A DNA stretch of 29,224 bases from CAZAGO01 sp964485045 (GCA_964485045.1 CAZAGO010000008.1:1-29224); one strand, 5' to 3'. Counted from the first letter of the stretch, positions 5,676-14,909 are shown. Notes: a model not told the origin generated them from the letters alone. Program-made: numbers and translations.

Positions 5676-7361
5676 ATGAAGAAAGCGATAATCAAGTTAG
5701 GTTATGAATGTAATAACAGTTGTATAATTTGTCACTCGGATGAATTGAGGAAGAAGTATAAGCCTTCTTCTTTAAAAGATATAAAAATCAAAATTTTAGT
5801 TGCAAAAAAGAAAGGATATAGCTTTGTTTTATTTTCTGGGGGCGAACCTACTATTCGAAAGGATTTATTACAAATTGCTAGTTTCGTTCAGAAACAAAAA
5901 ATGTCTTTTGGATTAATAACTAATGGAAGAATGCTTTCATATGAATTTTTCTTAAAGACTTTAATTAAATATAATCTTAAATATGTTTATTTCTCTTTGC
6001 TTGGGAGTAAGCCGGAAATTCATAATAAAATTTCTGGTGCGAATTCTTTTAAAGAGACTGTTGAAGGGATAAAAAATGTTTTAAAAAAACCATCTATTGA
6101 GTATTTAATTAATGTAACTGTCATAAAAAGTAATTTGGATGATCTTTTGAATATAGTAGATCTTGCTTATTCAATTGGTGCTAAAAGAATAAAATTTTCT
6201 TTTGTTGATATTAAAGGTTCAATAAAGGAAAAAAATTCGTTTGAAGTTCCAAAAATTTCTTTAGCAGCTGAAAAAGTAAGAGAAGCAATGGATTATGCTA
6301 TTGAAAAAAAAATAGAACCTTTTTTTGATGGTTTTCCAAATTGTTTTATGGGGAGTTATTATAAAAGAATTAACAATCTTTTTACGAATAAAATTCTTCT
6401 TACGAGTGAAGCATATGAAGCCGATTTTTTTAAAACAGATAATTTTAACAAAACAAAACCAGAAATTTGTGATACTTGTGAATTTTTTAGGAGTTGTTCT
6501 GGATTGGAAAAAGAGTATATTGGGAGATTCGGAAGTAATGAATTAACCCCCTTTAAAAAGATTAGTAATTCAGCACCTTTCTTTTTGTATGACAAATTTT
6601 CTGAAATTGATAAAATTTCTTCAAATGACTGGAGAAAGATTTTTGTTAAAAATGATCTAGGATTTCTAGGATATTCTTACGAATCTTCAGATTTTAATAG
6701 GGAAGATATAAATAAAATAGTTGAAAATGAGCAGGTTTATGTTGTTCAAACGGGAAATTATGAATTCAAAAATAAAAAACATAAGAAAATTGGCTACAAC
6801 CTTTTTGTATCTGATGAAAGAGATGTTTTTTCTTTTTTTGATAATGTTCTTACAAAAGAATTAAAAAAAATAAGAGGTTGCACACTTGATATTGGGTGCG
6901 GAGAGATTAGGTATAAACAACTATTTAAAGCAATGGTAAGAAACAAAAAAATTCAGTATGAGGGTATAGATCCTTTTAAGATTGAAGAATCGATTGAAGA
7001 ACTTAAAATAAAAAAATCCACTTTTGAAGAGTACGTTTCTCAAAACGATTTTTATGATAATATTCTGCTTTTAGGAAGTTATAATCACTTATTAGATGTT
7101 CCTTTTTCAATTAGTAAAATAAAAAAATATCTCAAGAATGGAGGGCTTTGCATAATAAGTGATAGCGAACCTTGTATAGTTCTTAAAGAAAAAAGCAATA
7201 ATTCTAATAAAAAAGAGGAATTTGAGCACTATCGTAACGAATCTTTGGAGAAAGTTAAGGCTCTTCTAGAAAAATTTAAATTTAGGATAATTAAGGAGAT
7301 TCCAGTCACAAAAGATACTGCAAATATGTGGGTTATTATTGCATCAAATATAAAAGTTTAA
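5676..7361 (+). CDS. Radical SAM protein fused to a class I methyltransferase-like domain
   Basis: A 561-residue two-domain enzyme. The radical SAM core has C12, C16 and C19 (ECNNSCIIC), the GGE motif in FSGGEPTIRK and the LITNGRMLS strand. An auxiliary-cluster region follows: FPNCFMG, then CDTCEFFRSCSG, then a Y-x-x-x-x-G-x-x-E-L-x-P tail near residue 300. This signature is shared with the radical SAM proteins on the minus strand. After a linker of about 100 residues comes a Rossmann-type domain with SAM-binding motif I, TLDIGCGEIR (around 403-412), and ILLLGSYNHLL and LKNGGLCIIS further on, as in SAM methyltransferases. It lies directly after the Hxs operon on the same strand and is a candidate for the missing second maturase, though the fused methyltransferase is not an HxsC feature. 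Confidence 0.82.
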   Translation: MKKAIIKLGYECNNSCIICHSDELRKKYKPSSLKDIKIKILVAKKKGYSFVLFSGGEPTIRKDLLQIASFVQKQKMSFGLITNGRMLSYEFFLKTLIKYNLKYVYFSLLGSKPEIHNKISGANSFKETVEGIKNVLKKPSIEYLINVTVIKSNLDDLLNIVDLAYSIGAKRIKFSFVDIKGSIKEKNSFEVPKISLAAEKVREAMDYAIEKKIEPFFDGFPNCFMGSYYKRINNLFTNKILLTSEAYEADFFKTDNFNKTKPEICDTCEFFRSCSGLEKEYIGRFGSNELTPFKKISNSAPFFLYDKFSEIDKISSNDWRKIFVKNDLGFLGYSYESSDFNREDINKIVENEQVYVVQTGNYEFKNKKHKKIGYNLFVSDERDVFSFFDNVLTKELKKIRGCTLDIGCGEIRYKQLFKAMVRNKKIQYEGIDPFKIEESIEELKIKKSTFEEYVSQNDFYDNILLLGSYNHLLDVPFSISKIKKYLKNGGLCIISDSEPCIVLKEKSNNSNKKEEFEHYRNESLEKVKALLEKFKFRIIKEIPVTKDTANMWVIIASNIKV

Positions 7362-7376
7362 TTTTTTTTAAAACTT
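7354..7376. terminator. Possible bidirectional terminator between convergent radical SAM genes
   Basis: AAGTTT (7354-7359) and AAACTT (7371-7376) can form a stem around an A/T-rich 11-base loop that spans both stop codons. Only six bases separate the two convergent genes, so signals must overlap coding ends. The T run on each strand would support archaeal termination. Confidence 0.35.
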
Positions 7377-8288
7377 ATCTTGAATAGGAATAAATTCTTT
7401 TTCACCATATTTTTTTAAATAATCATTCCATATTCCTTCACAAATATGATTATACTTGCATAATTCACAACCTCTTATTTTTGATTTATCTTTTATTTTT
7501 CCAGGTAAAACTTCTATATCTTTTAAGACGTGCGTGACTATTAATCTATTTTCCGTATAAAAATTTTCTTCCATTTTTTCTTTGTATTTTCCCATAATAC
7601 AAAAAGGGATATTTACTGTTTTTATTTCTTGATTCATTTCCTTTCCTTTATCTATTGTCTTAACTATATAAGGCATAATTTCTTTGTATGTAGGAATTAT
7701 TTGATAAAATTTTTTTGTCGTGTAAAATTTTTTATAAGGATAATTTCTTGGTAAACCTCTTGGATCTGGAAAGGATAGTTTAATCTTTTTTGGGGAGTAA
7801 TCTTTAAGAAGGGAAATTATTTCTGGCAAATTTTTATAATTTAGTTTATTTATTACTGTATTGGTTATAAATCTCTTTCCAAATTTTTTTAAGTTTGCCA
7901 TTCCTTTAATTGTTTGATCGAAACTATTAGGAGACCTTGTTAGAAGATCATGCATTTCTTTATTAGACGCATGAATAGAAATAATATAATTATCTATACC
8001 TTTTTCTAATAACTTTTTACAAAATTTAAGATTGCTAAGCATTCTCCCATTAGTAATAATAGAAACAATATATCCTTTCTTTTTTGCGAATTTTACAATA
8101 TTTAACAAATCTTTTGAGATTGTAGGTTCTCCTCCTAATAAGATTACATGATTAAATAAATTCTTTTTTTCATCAAGTACATGATATATACTCTTTTTAT
8201 CAATTACTTTTTTTTGTAATTTATATAGAGAACAAAATATACACCTATTATTGCAATTCCAAGTTATTGCTAATTCTAGACTTCCCAT
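7368..8288 (-). CDS. Radical SAM protein (last gene of minus-strand operon)
   Basis: A 306-residue radical SAM protein. C12, C16 and C19 (WNCNNRCIFC) bind the SAM cluster; LGGEPTISK and SIITNGRMLS are core motifs; HDLLTRSPNSFDQTIKGMANL is the family's middle motif. The C-terminal auxiliary-cluster cysteines are in IPFCIMG and CELCKYNHICEG, followed by YLKKYGEKEFIPI. It has the same length and layout as the product of 10051-10971 and is probably a close paralog. Its start overlaps the preceding gene by 13 bases, so it is translationally coupled to the operon. The substrate is unknown; a peptide or protein is plausible from the radical SAM/auxiliary cluster layout and the nearby Hxs genes. Confidence 0.85.
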   Translation of the reverse strand: MGSLELAITWNCNNRCIFCSLYKLQKKVIDKKSIYHVLDEKKNLFNHVILLGGEPTISKDLLNIVKFAKKKGYIVSIITNGRMLSNLKFCKKLLEKGIDNYIISIHASNKEMHDLLTRSPNSFDQTIKGMANLKKFGKRFITNTVINKLNYKNLPEIISLLKDYSPKKIKLSFPDPRGLPRNYPYKKFYTTKKFYQIIPTYKEIMPYIVKTIDKGKEMNQEIKTVNIPFCIMGKYKEKMEENFYTENRLIVTHVLKDIEVLPGKIKDKSKIRGCELCKYNHICEGIWNDYLKKYGEKEFIPIQDKF

Positions 8289-10057
8289 ATTTGCTTATTT
8301 TTTTCTTTGATCTTTTTAATATTCTCTTTAAATTCCTCTTTAGTACAAGCATAAAATAATGTATGGTGAAAAGAATCTGTACCCCCTACAGAAGGTAAAT
8401 AAAATTGATCCAAAGGATTCATATTTTTATTACTAATTTTTATTTTTCCGGATTCGAGTTTTTTACTTAAATAACTTAAAATTTTTCTGCTTTCAATTCG
8501 ATTAATTCCTTTTATTACTTTATAGTCCAAGCAGGGAGAATTATTCTCGCATTGTTTGGTACTTTGGATGAAGAATTTTTTAGGGTTCCTCATCATTATA
8601 CTATTTTTAAATAAATTGAAAGGAGTTATTATTGTTCCGTCTATATTATCCCTATTATCATATAAAAATTTAAGAGTTTCTTTGAAATCTTTTTTTGTTT
8701 CTCCTGGAAATCCAATCATAACATAACACATATTATTGATTTTGTTTTTTCTAAATGTTTTTAATATTTTTTTTACATTTTCAAGAGTTATCCCCTTATT
8801 CATTCTATTTAGTGTTTGTTGAGATCCCGATTCAAGACCCCACATAACATATCTTAATCCTCCTGAATAGAGGTCTTTTGCAACATTTTTGTTAAGGAAA
8901 TCTTTTTCAAGTCTGGCTAAAGTTGAGAAATACATTCCATCTATTTTATTCTTTTTCAAAGTTAACATATATTGTCTTAATTGGTTTACGGAAGAACACG
9001 TACTTTGTACTTCAATAAAATGAGTTTTGTATCTATTTTTAAATTCAGTAATTATTTCTAAAAATTTTTTGTTGTTCATAACATCATAATTTATATCGTG
9101 TATGTCTGGACAAAATACGCATTTTCTCCAATAACAAACAGAAGCAAAATCTATAGGTAATATTCTCTCTGGAAAAAAATATGAATCTAAATCAAAATCC
9201 GAAAAATCTGGTGTTGGTAAAGAATTATAGTTTGTTTTCAATCCAAGATTTGTTTTGATTAGTTTATTATCTTTTCTGTAGAGAAGATTAGGTACTTCAT
9301 TAAGGTTTTTTCCTTCTTTTAATAAATTTACTAATTTTGGAATTGTTTCTTTACCGTCGTCAAAAAGGTAATAGTCTAATTTAAAGTTATCAAAAATATG
9401 TCTCTCCATGTTGCTTAAAGTGGGTAATGCAGGTCCGGCAGCTATTATCGGAATATTCAATTCTTCCTTAACTTTTTTTATTATTTGTTTAATATAATCA
9501 GATGCGTATTCAATATGTTCGTAATCATAATTGCTTTTAAATGAAAAAGCGATAATATCTGGTTTTTGATTTTTTATTTCTTTAAATGTGTTTTGAATTA
9601 GGCTTATTTCTTTATTTTTTTTAATCGAATAATTATAGAAGTACAATTCAAATATGCCATTTTTTATTTTTAATAATTCAATTATTTTTTGTTTATTTAA
9701 GTAATCTTCTTCATTTTTAGCTATAGCTATTTTATAAAATTCTTTTAAACTTTCTTTTATATCTTCTCCCTCTTTTTTAAAAAGATTATATACATTTTGT
9801 ATAGAGTTTAAACCTAATTTTTGTATATTTGCCCAATCTTCTTTTTTAAGGTTCGATAGTAGATTAATTAATTCATCTACTTCGTGAATAAATGCATCCT
9901 TAAAATATCTTGTTTGGCCTTTTACTAATTTAGTTTTTATTCCATTAAATCTACAATTTGCAATGATAGATGCTGCCGCAATATTTGGGATATATTCTAG
10001 TCTACATATATCATTCTTCATCTTATTCATCATTTGAAATTCCACTAAACTTAACAT
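8276..10057 (-). CDS. B12-binding-type radical SAM protein without evident cobalamin motif
   Basis: A 593-residue protein of a different radical SAM class from its neighbours. Residues about 15-270 are a Rossmann-like region (PDIIAFSFKSNYDYEH, IPIIAAGPALPTL, then FDDGKETIPKLVNLL) like the B12-binding domain that precedes many radical SAM cores, but I see no D-x-H-x-x-G cobalamin ligand motif. The cluster cysteines are at about 308, 313 and 316 in CYWRKCVFC, a C-x4-C-x2-C spacing instead of C-x3-C-x2-C. Later motifs (MWGLESGSQQTLNRMNKG, MIGFPGETKKDF) are typical of Elp3/MiaB-like radical SAM cores. It overlaps both neighbours by a few bases, so it is an integral operon member. Methylthiolation, methylation or another radical reaction cannot be told apart. 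Confidence 0.82.
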   Translation of the reverse strand: MLSLVEFQMMNKMKNDICRLEYIPNIAAASIIANCRFNGIKTKLVKGQTRYFKDAFIHEVDELINLLSNLKKEDWANIQKLGLNSIQNVYNLFKKEGEDIKESLKEFYKIAIAKNEEDYLNKQKIIELLKIKNGIFELYFYNYSIKKNKEISLIQNTFKEIKNQKPDIIAFSFKSNYDYEHIEYASDYIKQIIKKVKEELNIPIIAAGPALPTLSNMERHIFDNFKLDYYLFDDGKETIPKLVNLLKEGKNLNEVPNLLYRKDNKLIKTNLGLKTNYNSLPTPDFSDFDLDSYFFPERILPIDFASVCYWRKCVFCPDIHDINYDVMNNKKFLEIITEFKNRYKTHFIEVQSTCSSVNQLRQYMLTLKKNKIDGMYFSTLARLEKDFLNKNVAKDLYSGGLRYVMWGLESGSQQTLNRMNKGITLENVKKILKTFRKNKINNMCYVMIGFPGETKKDFKETLKFLYDNRDNIDGTIITPFNLFKNSIMMRNPKKFFIQSTKQCENNSPCLDYKVIKGINRIESRKILSYLSKKLESGKIKISNKNMNPLDQFYLPSVGGTDSFHHTLFYACTKEEFKENIKKIKEKNKQIWEV

Positions 10058-10971
10058 TTTTTCTCTATAATTGGTTTAAATTCATCAAATCCAAAAACTT
10101 TAGCGTATTCTTTCCATATTCCTTCACAGTTTTTAAATAATTTGCACTGTTTACAAAATTCAGATTTTATTTTTTCTCTTCCGTAATTTTTACCATATAT
10201 AATTTCGTCAAAAGCATGCGTGATTATAAATCTTTCTTTGGTAATTTCATTTTCATGCATTTGTTTTGAATAACTTTCAAGAATACAAGCCGGAATGTCT
10301 AGCGTTTTAACATTTTGATTTAATTTTTTTCCTAATTCTAATGTTTCAATAATTTTTTCTTTTATTTCAGAATATCTTGGAATTATCTCATTAAAATTTT
10401 CTTTGGCTTTTCCTTTTGGAAAAGGAAAACTTAATAGGATAATTGAAGGATTATATTCAGATAGCATTTTAATCAATGTAGGTAATTCTTTGTAATTTTT
10501 TTTTGTAATGACTGTATTTGTCATAAATTTTTTCCCTATTTTGTTCATATTTTTTATTCCTTTAATGGTTTGGTTAAAACTTCCTGAAGTTTTTGTGAGC
10601 GTATCATGAGTTTTTTCTTCTGAGCTGTGTATTGAAATCCCTATTTCAATCTGGGGATATTTTATTATTTTTTTTAGAAAAGAAATATTGCTTAGCATCC
10701 TTCCATTAGTCATTAAAAAGATTCTTTTAAATCCTAATTTGATTGCAAACTTTATTATTTCAAATAATCCCTTAATTATAGTTGGTTCTCCTCCAACTAG
10801 AAAAAGCGTATCTATTTTTTTTGGGTCTTCTTTTTTTAGAATCTTTTTTATTAGATCGAGATCTATTTTTGGAAGTTTTTTTCCTTCCATTATCTTTTTC
10901 ATTTCAGGATTTGAACAAAACATACAATTATTATTACATTCCCAGCCAATTATTATTTCTAAGTCTTTCAT
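10051..10971 (-). CDS. Radical SAM protein, paralog of the 7368-8288 product
   Basis: A 306-residue radical SAM protein with C12, C16 and C19 (WECNNNCMFC), VGGEPTIIK, MTNGRMLS, HDTLTKTSGSFNQTIKGIKNM, an auxiliary-cluster region (IPACILESYSKQM, then CKQCKLFKNCEG) and the tail YAKVFGFDEFKPI. The open frame extends upstream to 11091, but that would add 40 residues overlapping the preceding gene. The ATG at 10971 gives an N-terminus that aligns exactly with the paralog at 7368-8288 and lies 19 bases after the upstream stop, so I chose it. It overlaps the B12-type radical SAM gene by seven bases at its 3' end. Function is unknown beyond radical SAM chemistry. Confidence 0.85.
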   Translation of the reverse strand: MKDLEIIIGWECNNNCMFCSNPEMKKIMEGKKLPKIDLDLIKKILKKEDPKKIDTLFLVGGEPTIIKGLFEIIKFAIKLGFKRIFLMTNGRMLSNISFLKKIIKYPQIEIGISIHSSEEKTHDTLTKTSGSFNQTIKGIKNMNKIGKKFMTNTVITKKNYKELPTLIKMLSEYNPSIILLSFPFPKGKAKENFNEIIPRYSEIKEKIIETLELGKKLNQNVKTLDIPACILESYSKQMHENEITKERFIITHAFDEIIYGKNYGREKIKSEFCKQCKLFKNCEGIWKEYAKVFGFDEFKPIIEKKC

Positions 10972-10990
10972 TTTATCTTTCTTTATCTTG

Positions 10991-12070
10991 TTAAATAGTG
11001 AATTCTTTTTTGCAAGCAAGTATTTCTTCTCTATTATATCCTTTTCCTTGAATGGATAAAGGGACAATTTTTTTTGAGTAAAATTGAGCAAATTTTATTG
11101 GATCTATCCTTCTTTGAATATTTTCCTTATGGATTAATTCATTTATTTCATAGAAATTTTTGCAAAAATCTTTTAAAAAACAATAATTACATCTTTTTGG
11201 ATAACAAAATAAGGGTTTATTTTTGAGTGAGGAATTTTCAAATTCAAATATTCTCGCTTCTACTTCATTAATAAATTTGGAAGGGTCTTGGGATAATTCG
11301 GGATATTTTAAGTAGGTTTTTACATCAAATCTATTGCTCCATATAGTAATATTCTTTTCTTTTGTTTTCTTTATAAATTTTTTAATGTATTTTTCATATT
11401 CATTTAAATTATAAAATAATTCTTTTCTATTTGCCCAAGCTTCTCCAAAAGGGACAAGTTGTAAAAGCCCTATTGTTGTTACTCCAATCTCTGAAAAAAT
11501 ATTTGCCATCTTGCTAAGATGCTTAATATTCTTTTTATTTACAACGATATTTATTTTTATTTGAATTTTTAGCTTTGTTGCTAAGCTAATTGCTTTTATT
11601 GCTTGATTATAACTTCCTTTTACTCTTGTTAACGAATCGTGTGTTTTAGCATCGGGTCCATGGATAGAGAAAGTTATCGCATCAATTCCTTTTTTTTTAA
11701 TCTTTTTTATGAAAAGGGGATAGGAAAGCATTCTCCCGTTAGTTATTACTTCAACATATTTATATCCTTTTTCTTTTGCAATTTCAATTATTTGTATAAA
11801 TTTTGGATGAATTGTTGCTTCCCCCCCGCTAATTATTACTCCTTTACATCCTTCAAGAAGTCCTTCTTCTAATTTTTCTTCAATTTCTTTTAAAGATAGA
11901 TTTTTTATTTTAAGATTTTCTTTAGAAAAACAAAAAAGACAATTATTATTGCATAGATTTGTTATTAAAATGTGTTTTCTTTTTTGGTAATTCTTTCCAG
12001 ATCGGTCTATTTGAGAAATTGAAATTAAATCATTATTCCATGCTTTTTGATTATCTTCTTCAGGTTTCAT
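10991..12070 (-). CDS. Radical SAM protein, paralog of the core of the 13056-14909 protein
   Basis: A 359-residue radical SAM protein with C40, C44 and C47 (NLCNNNCLFC), ISGGEATIHP, VITNGRMLS and HGPDAKTHDSLTRVKGSYNQ. The C-terminal half (LVPFGEAWANRKELFYNL, IWSNRFDVKTYL, then CNYCFLKDFCKN) aligns with the middle of the 617-residue protein at 13056-14909, so the two form a subfamily distinct from the P-x-C type. It lacks the DUF483-like N-terminus and the second auxiliary-cluster region of that relative. Its start overlaps the upstream gene's stop by four bases. The auxiliary cysteines suggest one extra Fe-S cluster, as in SPASM/Twitch enzymes; substrate unknown. Confidence 0.85.
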   Translation of the reverse strand: MKPEEDNQKAWNNDLISISQIDRSGKNYQKRKHILITNLCNNNCLFCFSKENLKIKNLSLKEIEEKLEEGLLEGCKGVIISGGEATIHPKFIQIIEIAKEKGYKYVEVITNGRMLSYPLFIKKIKKKGIDAITFSIHGPDAKTHDSLTRVKGSYNQAIKAISLATKLKIQIKINIVVNKKNIKHLSKMANIFSEIGVTTIGLLQLVPFGEAWANRKELFYNLNEYEKYIKKFIKKTKEKNITIWSNRFDVKTYLKYPELSQDPSKFINEVEARIFEFENSSLKNKPLFCYPKRCNYCFLKDFCKNFYEINELIHKENIQRRIDPIKFAQFYSKKIVPLSIQGKGYNREEILACKKEFTI

Positions 12071-13035
12071 TCTATTTTTCTTATTATCTTTTCTGGTTTT
12101 TTAAAAATGGGAAAAAGTTCAGAATCCCCAAAAAGAGTGTAATATTCAATACATAAACCCGCGCATATACTATTCAATAAACACTTTTCACAATTTTTCC
12201 CTTTATATCTTCTTTCCTCTCTGGGATCTTTTAATTCTAAGAAAAGATCTTCTTTCTCTTTTTCTATAAATATACACTTGTAACTTTCTTTTTTTGCAAT
12301 CTTTCTCGTTTCTGTTGAAAAATGTTCAAAACCTCCCATATAACAAAGAGGAACTCTTTCTATTCTATACGTTTTTCTTTTATTTTCTAAGAATTTTGCT
12401 GCTTTAAAAAGTTCTATTTCCATATCTACAAATCTTGCGATTACCCACTTATTTTTCCATGCTCTACTTTTAAGTTGTTTGTCCGCTTCTCCTAAGTCTA
12501 TATTATTAAAGACATAATGTTTAATTTCTGGGAAATTTTTTGTAAAATATTCCACAAATTTTAAGAGATATTTTGCATTAAGCGAATTAATTACAGAATT
12601 TATATCTACTTGCATTTTTAACTGAATACAATTTTTTATTCCTTCAATACTCTTTTTAAAATGCCCTTTTTTTGAAGTGAGCAAATCCGAATCTTTTTCT
12701 ATATGTGAATGAATAGATATATGGAGATGGTTTAATCCTGCTTTTTTTAGTTTTTTAGCATACTCCAAATCAGAGAGGTTTACTCCATTTGTTATTATTT
12801 TTGGTTCCATTCCATATTCTATTGCAAGCTTTATTGCTTCTGGTAAAAATTGGCACTCTGTTGGTTCTCCTCCTGAAAAAGTTAATTCATTTATCCCTTT
12901 TTCCTTATAGAAACGAATTCTCTTTTCTATTTCCTTAATTTCAATCTCTTTATCAAAACAAGGATTAGAACAAAAAACACATTTGTTATTACACTTTCTT
13001 GTAAGTTGCATATATGCTGTATTTCTTTTTGTCAT
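12067..13035 (-). CDS. Radical SAM protein with SPASM/Twitch-like C-terminus
   Basis: A 322-residue radical SAM protein. C15, C19 and C22 (RKCNNKCVFC) are the cluster ligands; FSGGEPTECQ and IITNGVNLS are core motifs; SIHSHIEKDSDLLTSKKGHFKKSI is a divergent form of the middle motif. The auxiliary region has VPLCYMGGFEHF and CEKCLLNSICAG, then YYTLFGDSELFPI, so it belongs to the P-x-C subfamily. It is 20 bases downstream of the 617-residue radical SAM gene and overlaps the next gene by four bases (ATGA type). I cannot assign a substrate. Confidence 0.85.
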   Translation of the reverse strand: MTKRNTAYMQLTRKCNNKCVFCSNPCFDKEIEIKEIEKRIRFYKEKGINELTFSGGEPTECQFLPEAIKLAIEYGMEPKIITNGVNLSDLEYAKKLKKAGLNHLHISIHSHIEKDSDLLTSKKGHFKKSIEGIKNCIQLKMQVDINSVINSLNAKYLLKFVEYFTKNFPEIKHYVFNNIDLGEADKQLKSRAWKNKWVIARFVDMEIELFKAAKFLENKRKTYRIERVPLCYMGGFEHFSTETRKIAKKESYKCIFIEKEKEDLFLELKDPREERRYKGKNCEKCLLNSICAGLCIEYYTLFGDSELFPIFKKPEKIIRKIE

Positions 13036-13055
13036 TTTTTTATAATTCAGTTTAT

Positions 13056-14909
13056 TTATAGAGTCTTATTTATTTTTGGTATTGGTTTTAGTTCTTTAAC
13101 TCCGTATTTCATAATATATTTTTGAAAAATTCCATCACAATTGTTGTAAAATTTACACTTTTTGCAAGATAATCCTTTGATTTTCTTATTTTCTATAAAA
13201 AAAAGAGCGCATTTTTCTAAATCCATTTCTCCTTCTTTTGTAAAACCTTCTTTCATTTTGAAATCGTCTTTTACAATGTTTTTTCTATACTTTGGTTTAA
13301 GAAAACACGGAGGAATATTTTTTATTTTTACATTTTTAGATCCTATCAAAGATTCAATTTTTGGAAGAATTTCTTTTATTCTTGGAACTATTTCATTATA
13401 TTTTTGATAATTATATTCTGGAGGAACTAGAGCTAAGATAATTTCTCCCTTATCTTTTATTTTCAAAAATTCATATCTTAGTTTATCATAAGTTTCTTTT
13501 GTTATAATAATTTCATTTATTTCTCTTTTTTTAGCAATTTTTTTTTGTTTTATTAAATCATTACAAAGAAAAATAAATTTACACATATCTTTCATGCTAC
13601 AAAAATTACATCTTTCTCCGTAGCATTCAATCTTCTTATTTATTTTTAATTTGGCAATAAATTCTTCTTTTCTTCCTCTTATTTCATCAAGGAGTTTATG
13701 GGGATCTTGAATATATTCTTCATATCCTTCCAAATATTCTGGAGGAAACCTATTTGTCCAGATAGTTGCTCCCCTCTTCTTTCCAATTTCTATCCCTTCT
13801 TTAACATAATGAATATTTTCATTTAAATCATAAATCATATCTTTTTTATTTTCCCATGCATTTCCGAAAGGTATTATGTGAAGCAAGTCAAATTCTCTTA
13901 CCCCCATATCTAATAAAAGAATAATTATTTTTGGAAAGTAGATTATATTTTTTTTATTTAATACGATATCACAATTTACAATTATTTTCTTTTTTAATGC
14001 TTTTTTTATTCCGTTTATTGTTTGTTCAAAACTTCCTTTTACTGAAGTAAGAGAATCATGTAATTCTGCGTTATGTCCATGTATTGAAAAGGTTATTTCA
14101 TCTAATCCAGCTTTTATGGCCTTATTTAAAAATCCTGAATAAGAAAACATTCTTCCATTAGATATTACTTGGATTTTTTTGTATCCTATCTTCTTTCCAA
14201 TTTTTATTATTTCTATAAAATCTGGATGGATTGTAGCTTCTCCACCACTAATTACTAATCTAACACATCCTTCTTCTATTCCAGAATTTAATTCTTTTTT
14301 TATCTCTTCAATCGATTTTTGAAATTTATTTTTTATTTCTCCATCTAAACAGAAAATACATTTATTATTACATTTATTTGTTATTCCAATCCATTTACGT
14401 TTTTCAAAGATTGCTTTTTGTTTTTGAGAATCTTCTTCTATTTTTATTCCATTCTTTTTGAAAGAATTAAGTAGATTTTTTAGATATCTTTTAGTAGCTT
14501 TACAATCCTTTGAACAAGGAGTATACGCAATAAATTCTGGTTTTTCTACTATTCTTTCTATGTTATAATTTTTAACACAACAGTCAGGATAACCAAGTAA
14601 TTTTCCAAATTTCTTTTCTTTTCTAGTGATATCATAAAATTTTCCAAGTTTAGCAATTTTTTTATTCAATGAAATATATGCCCTTATTGAATTAGGCATC
14701 CTATCTGCAATATTATATGGGGAAAATTTCTCGCGTTTTTTTAAAAATTCTTCATAAGAAATAAATTCTATGAAAAGGCCTTCTTTCTCACTTAATTTTT
14801 TGAATTCATCAAATTTTTCTATGGGAACTTCAATTAGAGATAGGGGTTTTAATCCATTTATTACTGGATATATCTCCAGATAGTATGTTGGAAAATCCTT
14901 TAGTTCCAT
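13056..14909 (-). CDS. DUF483-like/radical SAM protein with two auxiliary-cluster regions
   Basis: A 617-residue protein with three parts. Residues 1-160 carry a DUF483-like Cys domain: GKLLGYPDCC (C110, C111) and TPCSKDC (C132, C136). Residues 175-460 are a radical SAM core with C180, C184 and C187 (KCNNKCIFC), ISGGEATIHP and a first auxiliary site CYGERCNFCSMKDMC near 425-440. Residues 500-617 form a second auxiliary region of the other subfamily (IPPCFLKPKY, then CKKCKFYNNCDG and YIMKYGVKELKPI) without its own radical SAM core. This looks like a fusion of a core of one paralog type with the tail of another. It overlaps the TPR gene upstream by ten bases. Function unknown; the layout suggests a substrate-binding or scaffolding role for the extra domains. 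Confidence 0.82.
   Translation of the reverse strand: MELKDFPTYYLEIYPVINGLKPLSLIEVPIEKFDEFKKLSEKEGLFIEFISYEEFLKKREKFSPYNIADRMPNSIRAYISLNKKIAKLGKFYDITRKEKKFGKLLGYPDCCVKNYNIERIVEKPEFIAYTPCSKDCKATKRYLKNLLNSFKKNGIKIEEDSQKQKAIFEKRKWIGITNKCNNKCIFCLDGEIKNKFQKSIEEIKKELNSGIEEGCVRLVISGGEATIHPDFIEIIKIGKKIGYKKIQVISNGRMFSYSGFLNKAIKAGLDEITFSIHGHNAELHDSLTSVKGSFEQTINGIKKALKKKIIVNCDIVLNKKNIIYFPKIIILLLDMGVREFDLLHIIPFGNAWENKKDMIYDLNENIHYVKEGIEIGKKRGATIWTNRFPPEYLEGYEEYIQDPHKLLDEIRGRKEEFIAKLKINKKIECYGERCNFCSMKDMCKFIFLCNDLIKQKKIAKKREINEIIITKETYDKLRYEFLKIKDKGEIILALVPPEYNYQKYNEIVPRIKEILPKIESLIGSKNVKIKNIPPCFLKPKYRKNIVKDDFKMKEGFTKEGEMDLEKCALFFIENKKIKGLSCKKCKFYNNCDGIFQKYIMKYGVKELKPIPKINKTL

Noticed and set aside
10972..11091. 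40-residue N-terminal extension of the radical SAM protein at 10051-10971
   Set aside because: It overlaps the end of the upstream gene and is missing in the equal-length paralog at 7368-8288; the internal ATG fits better.
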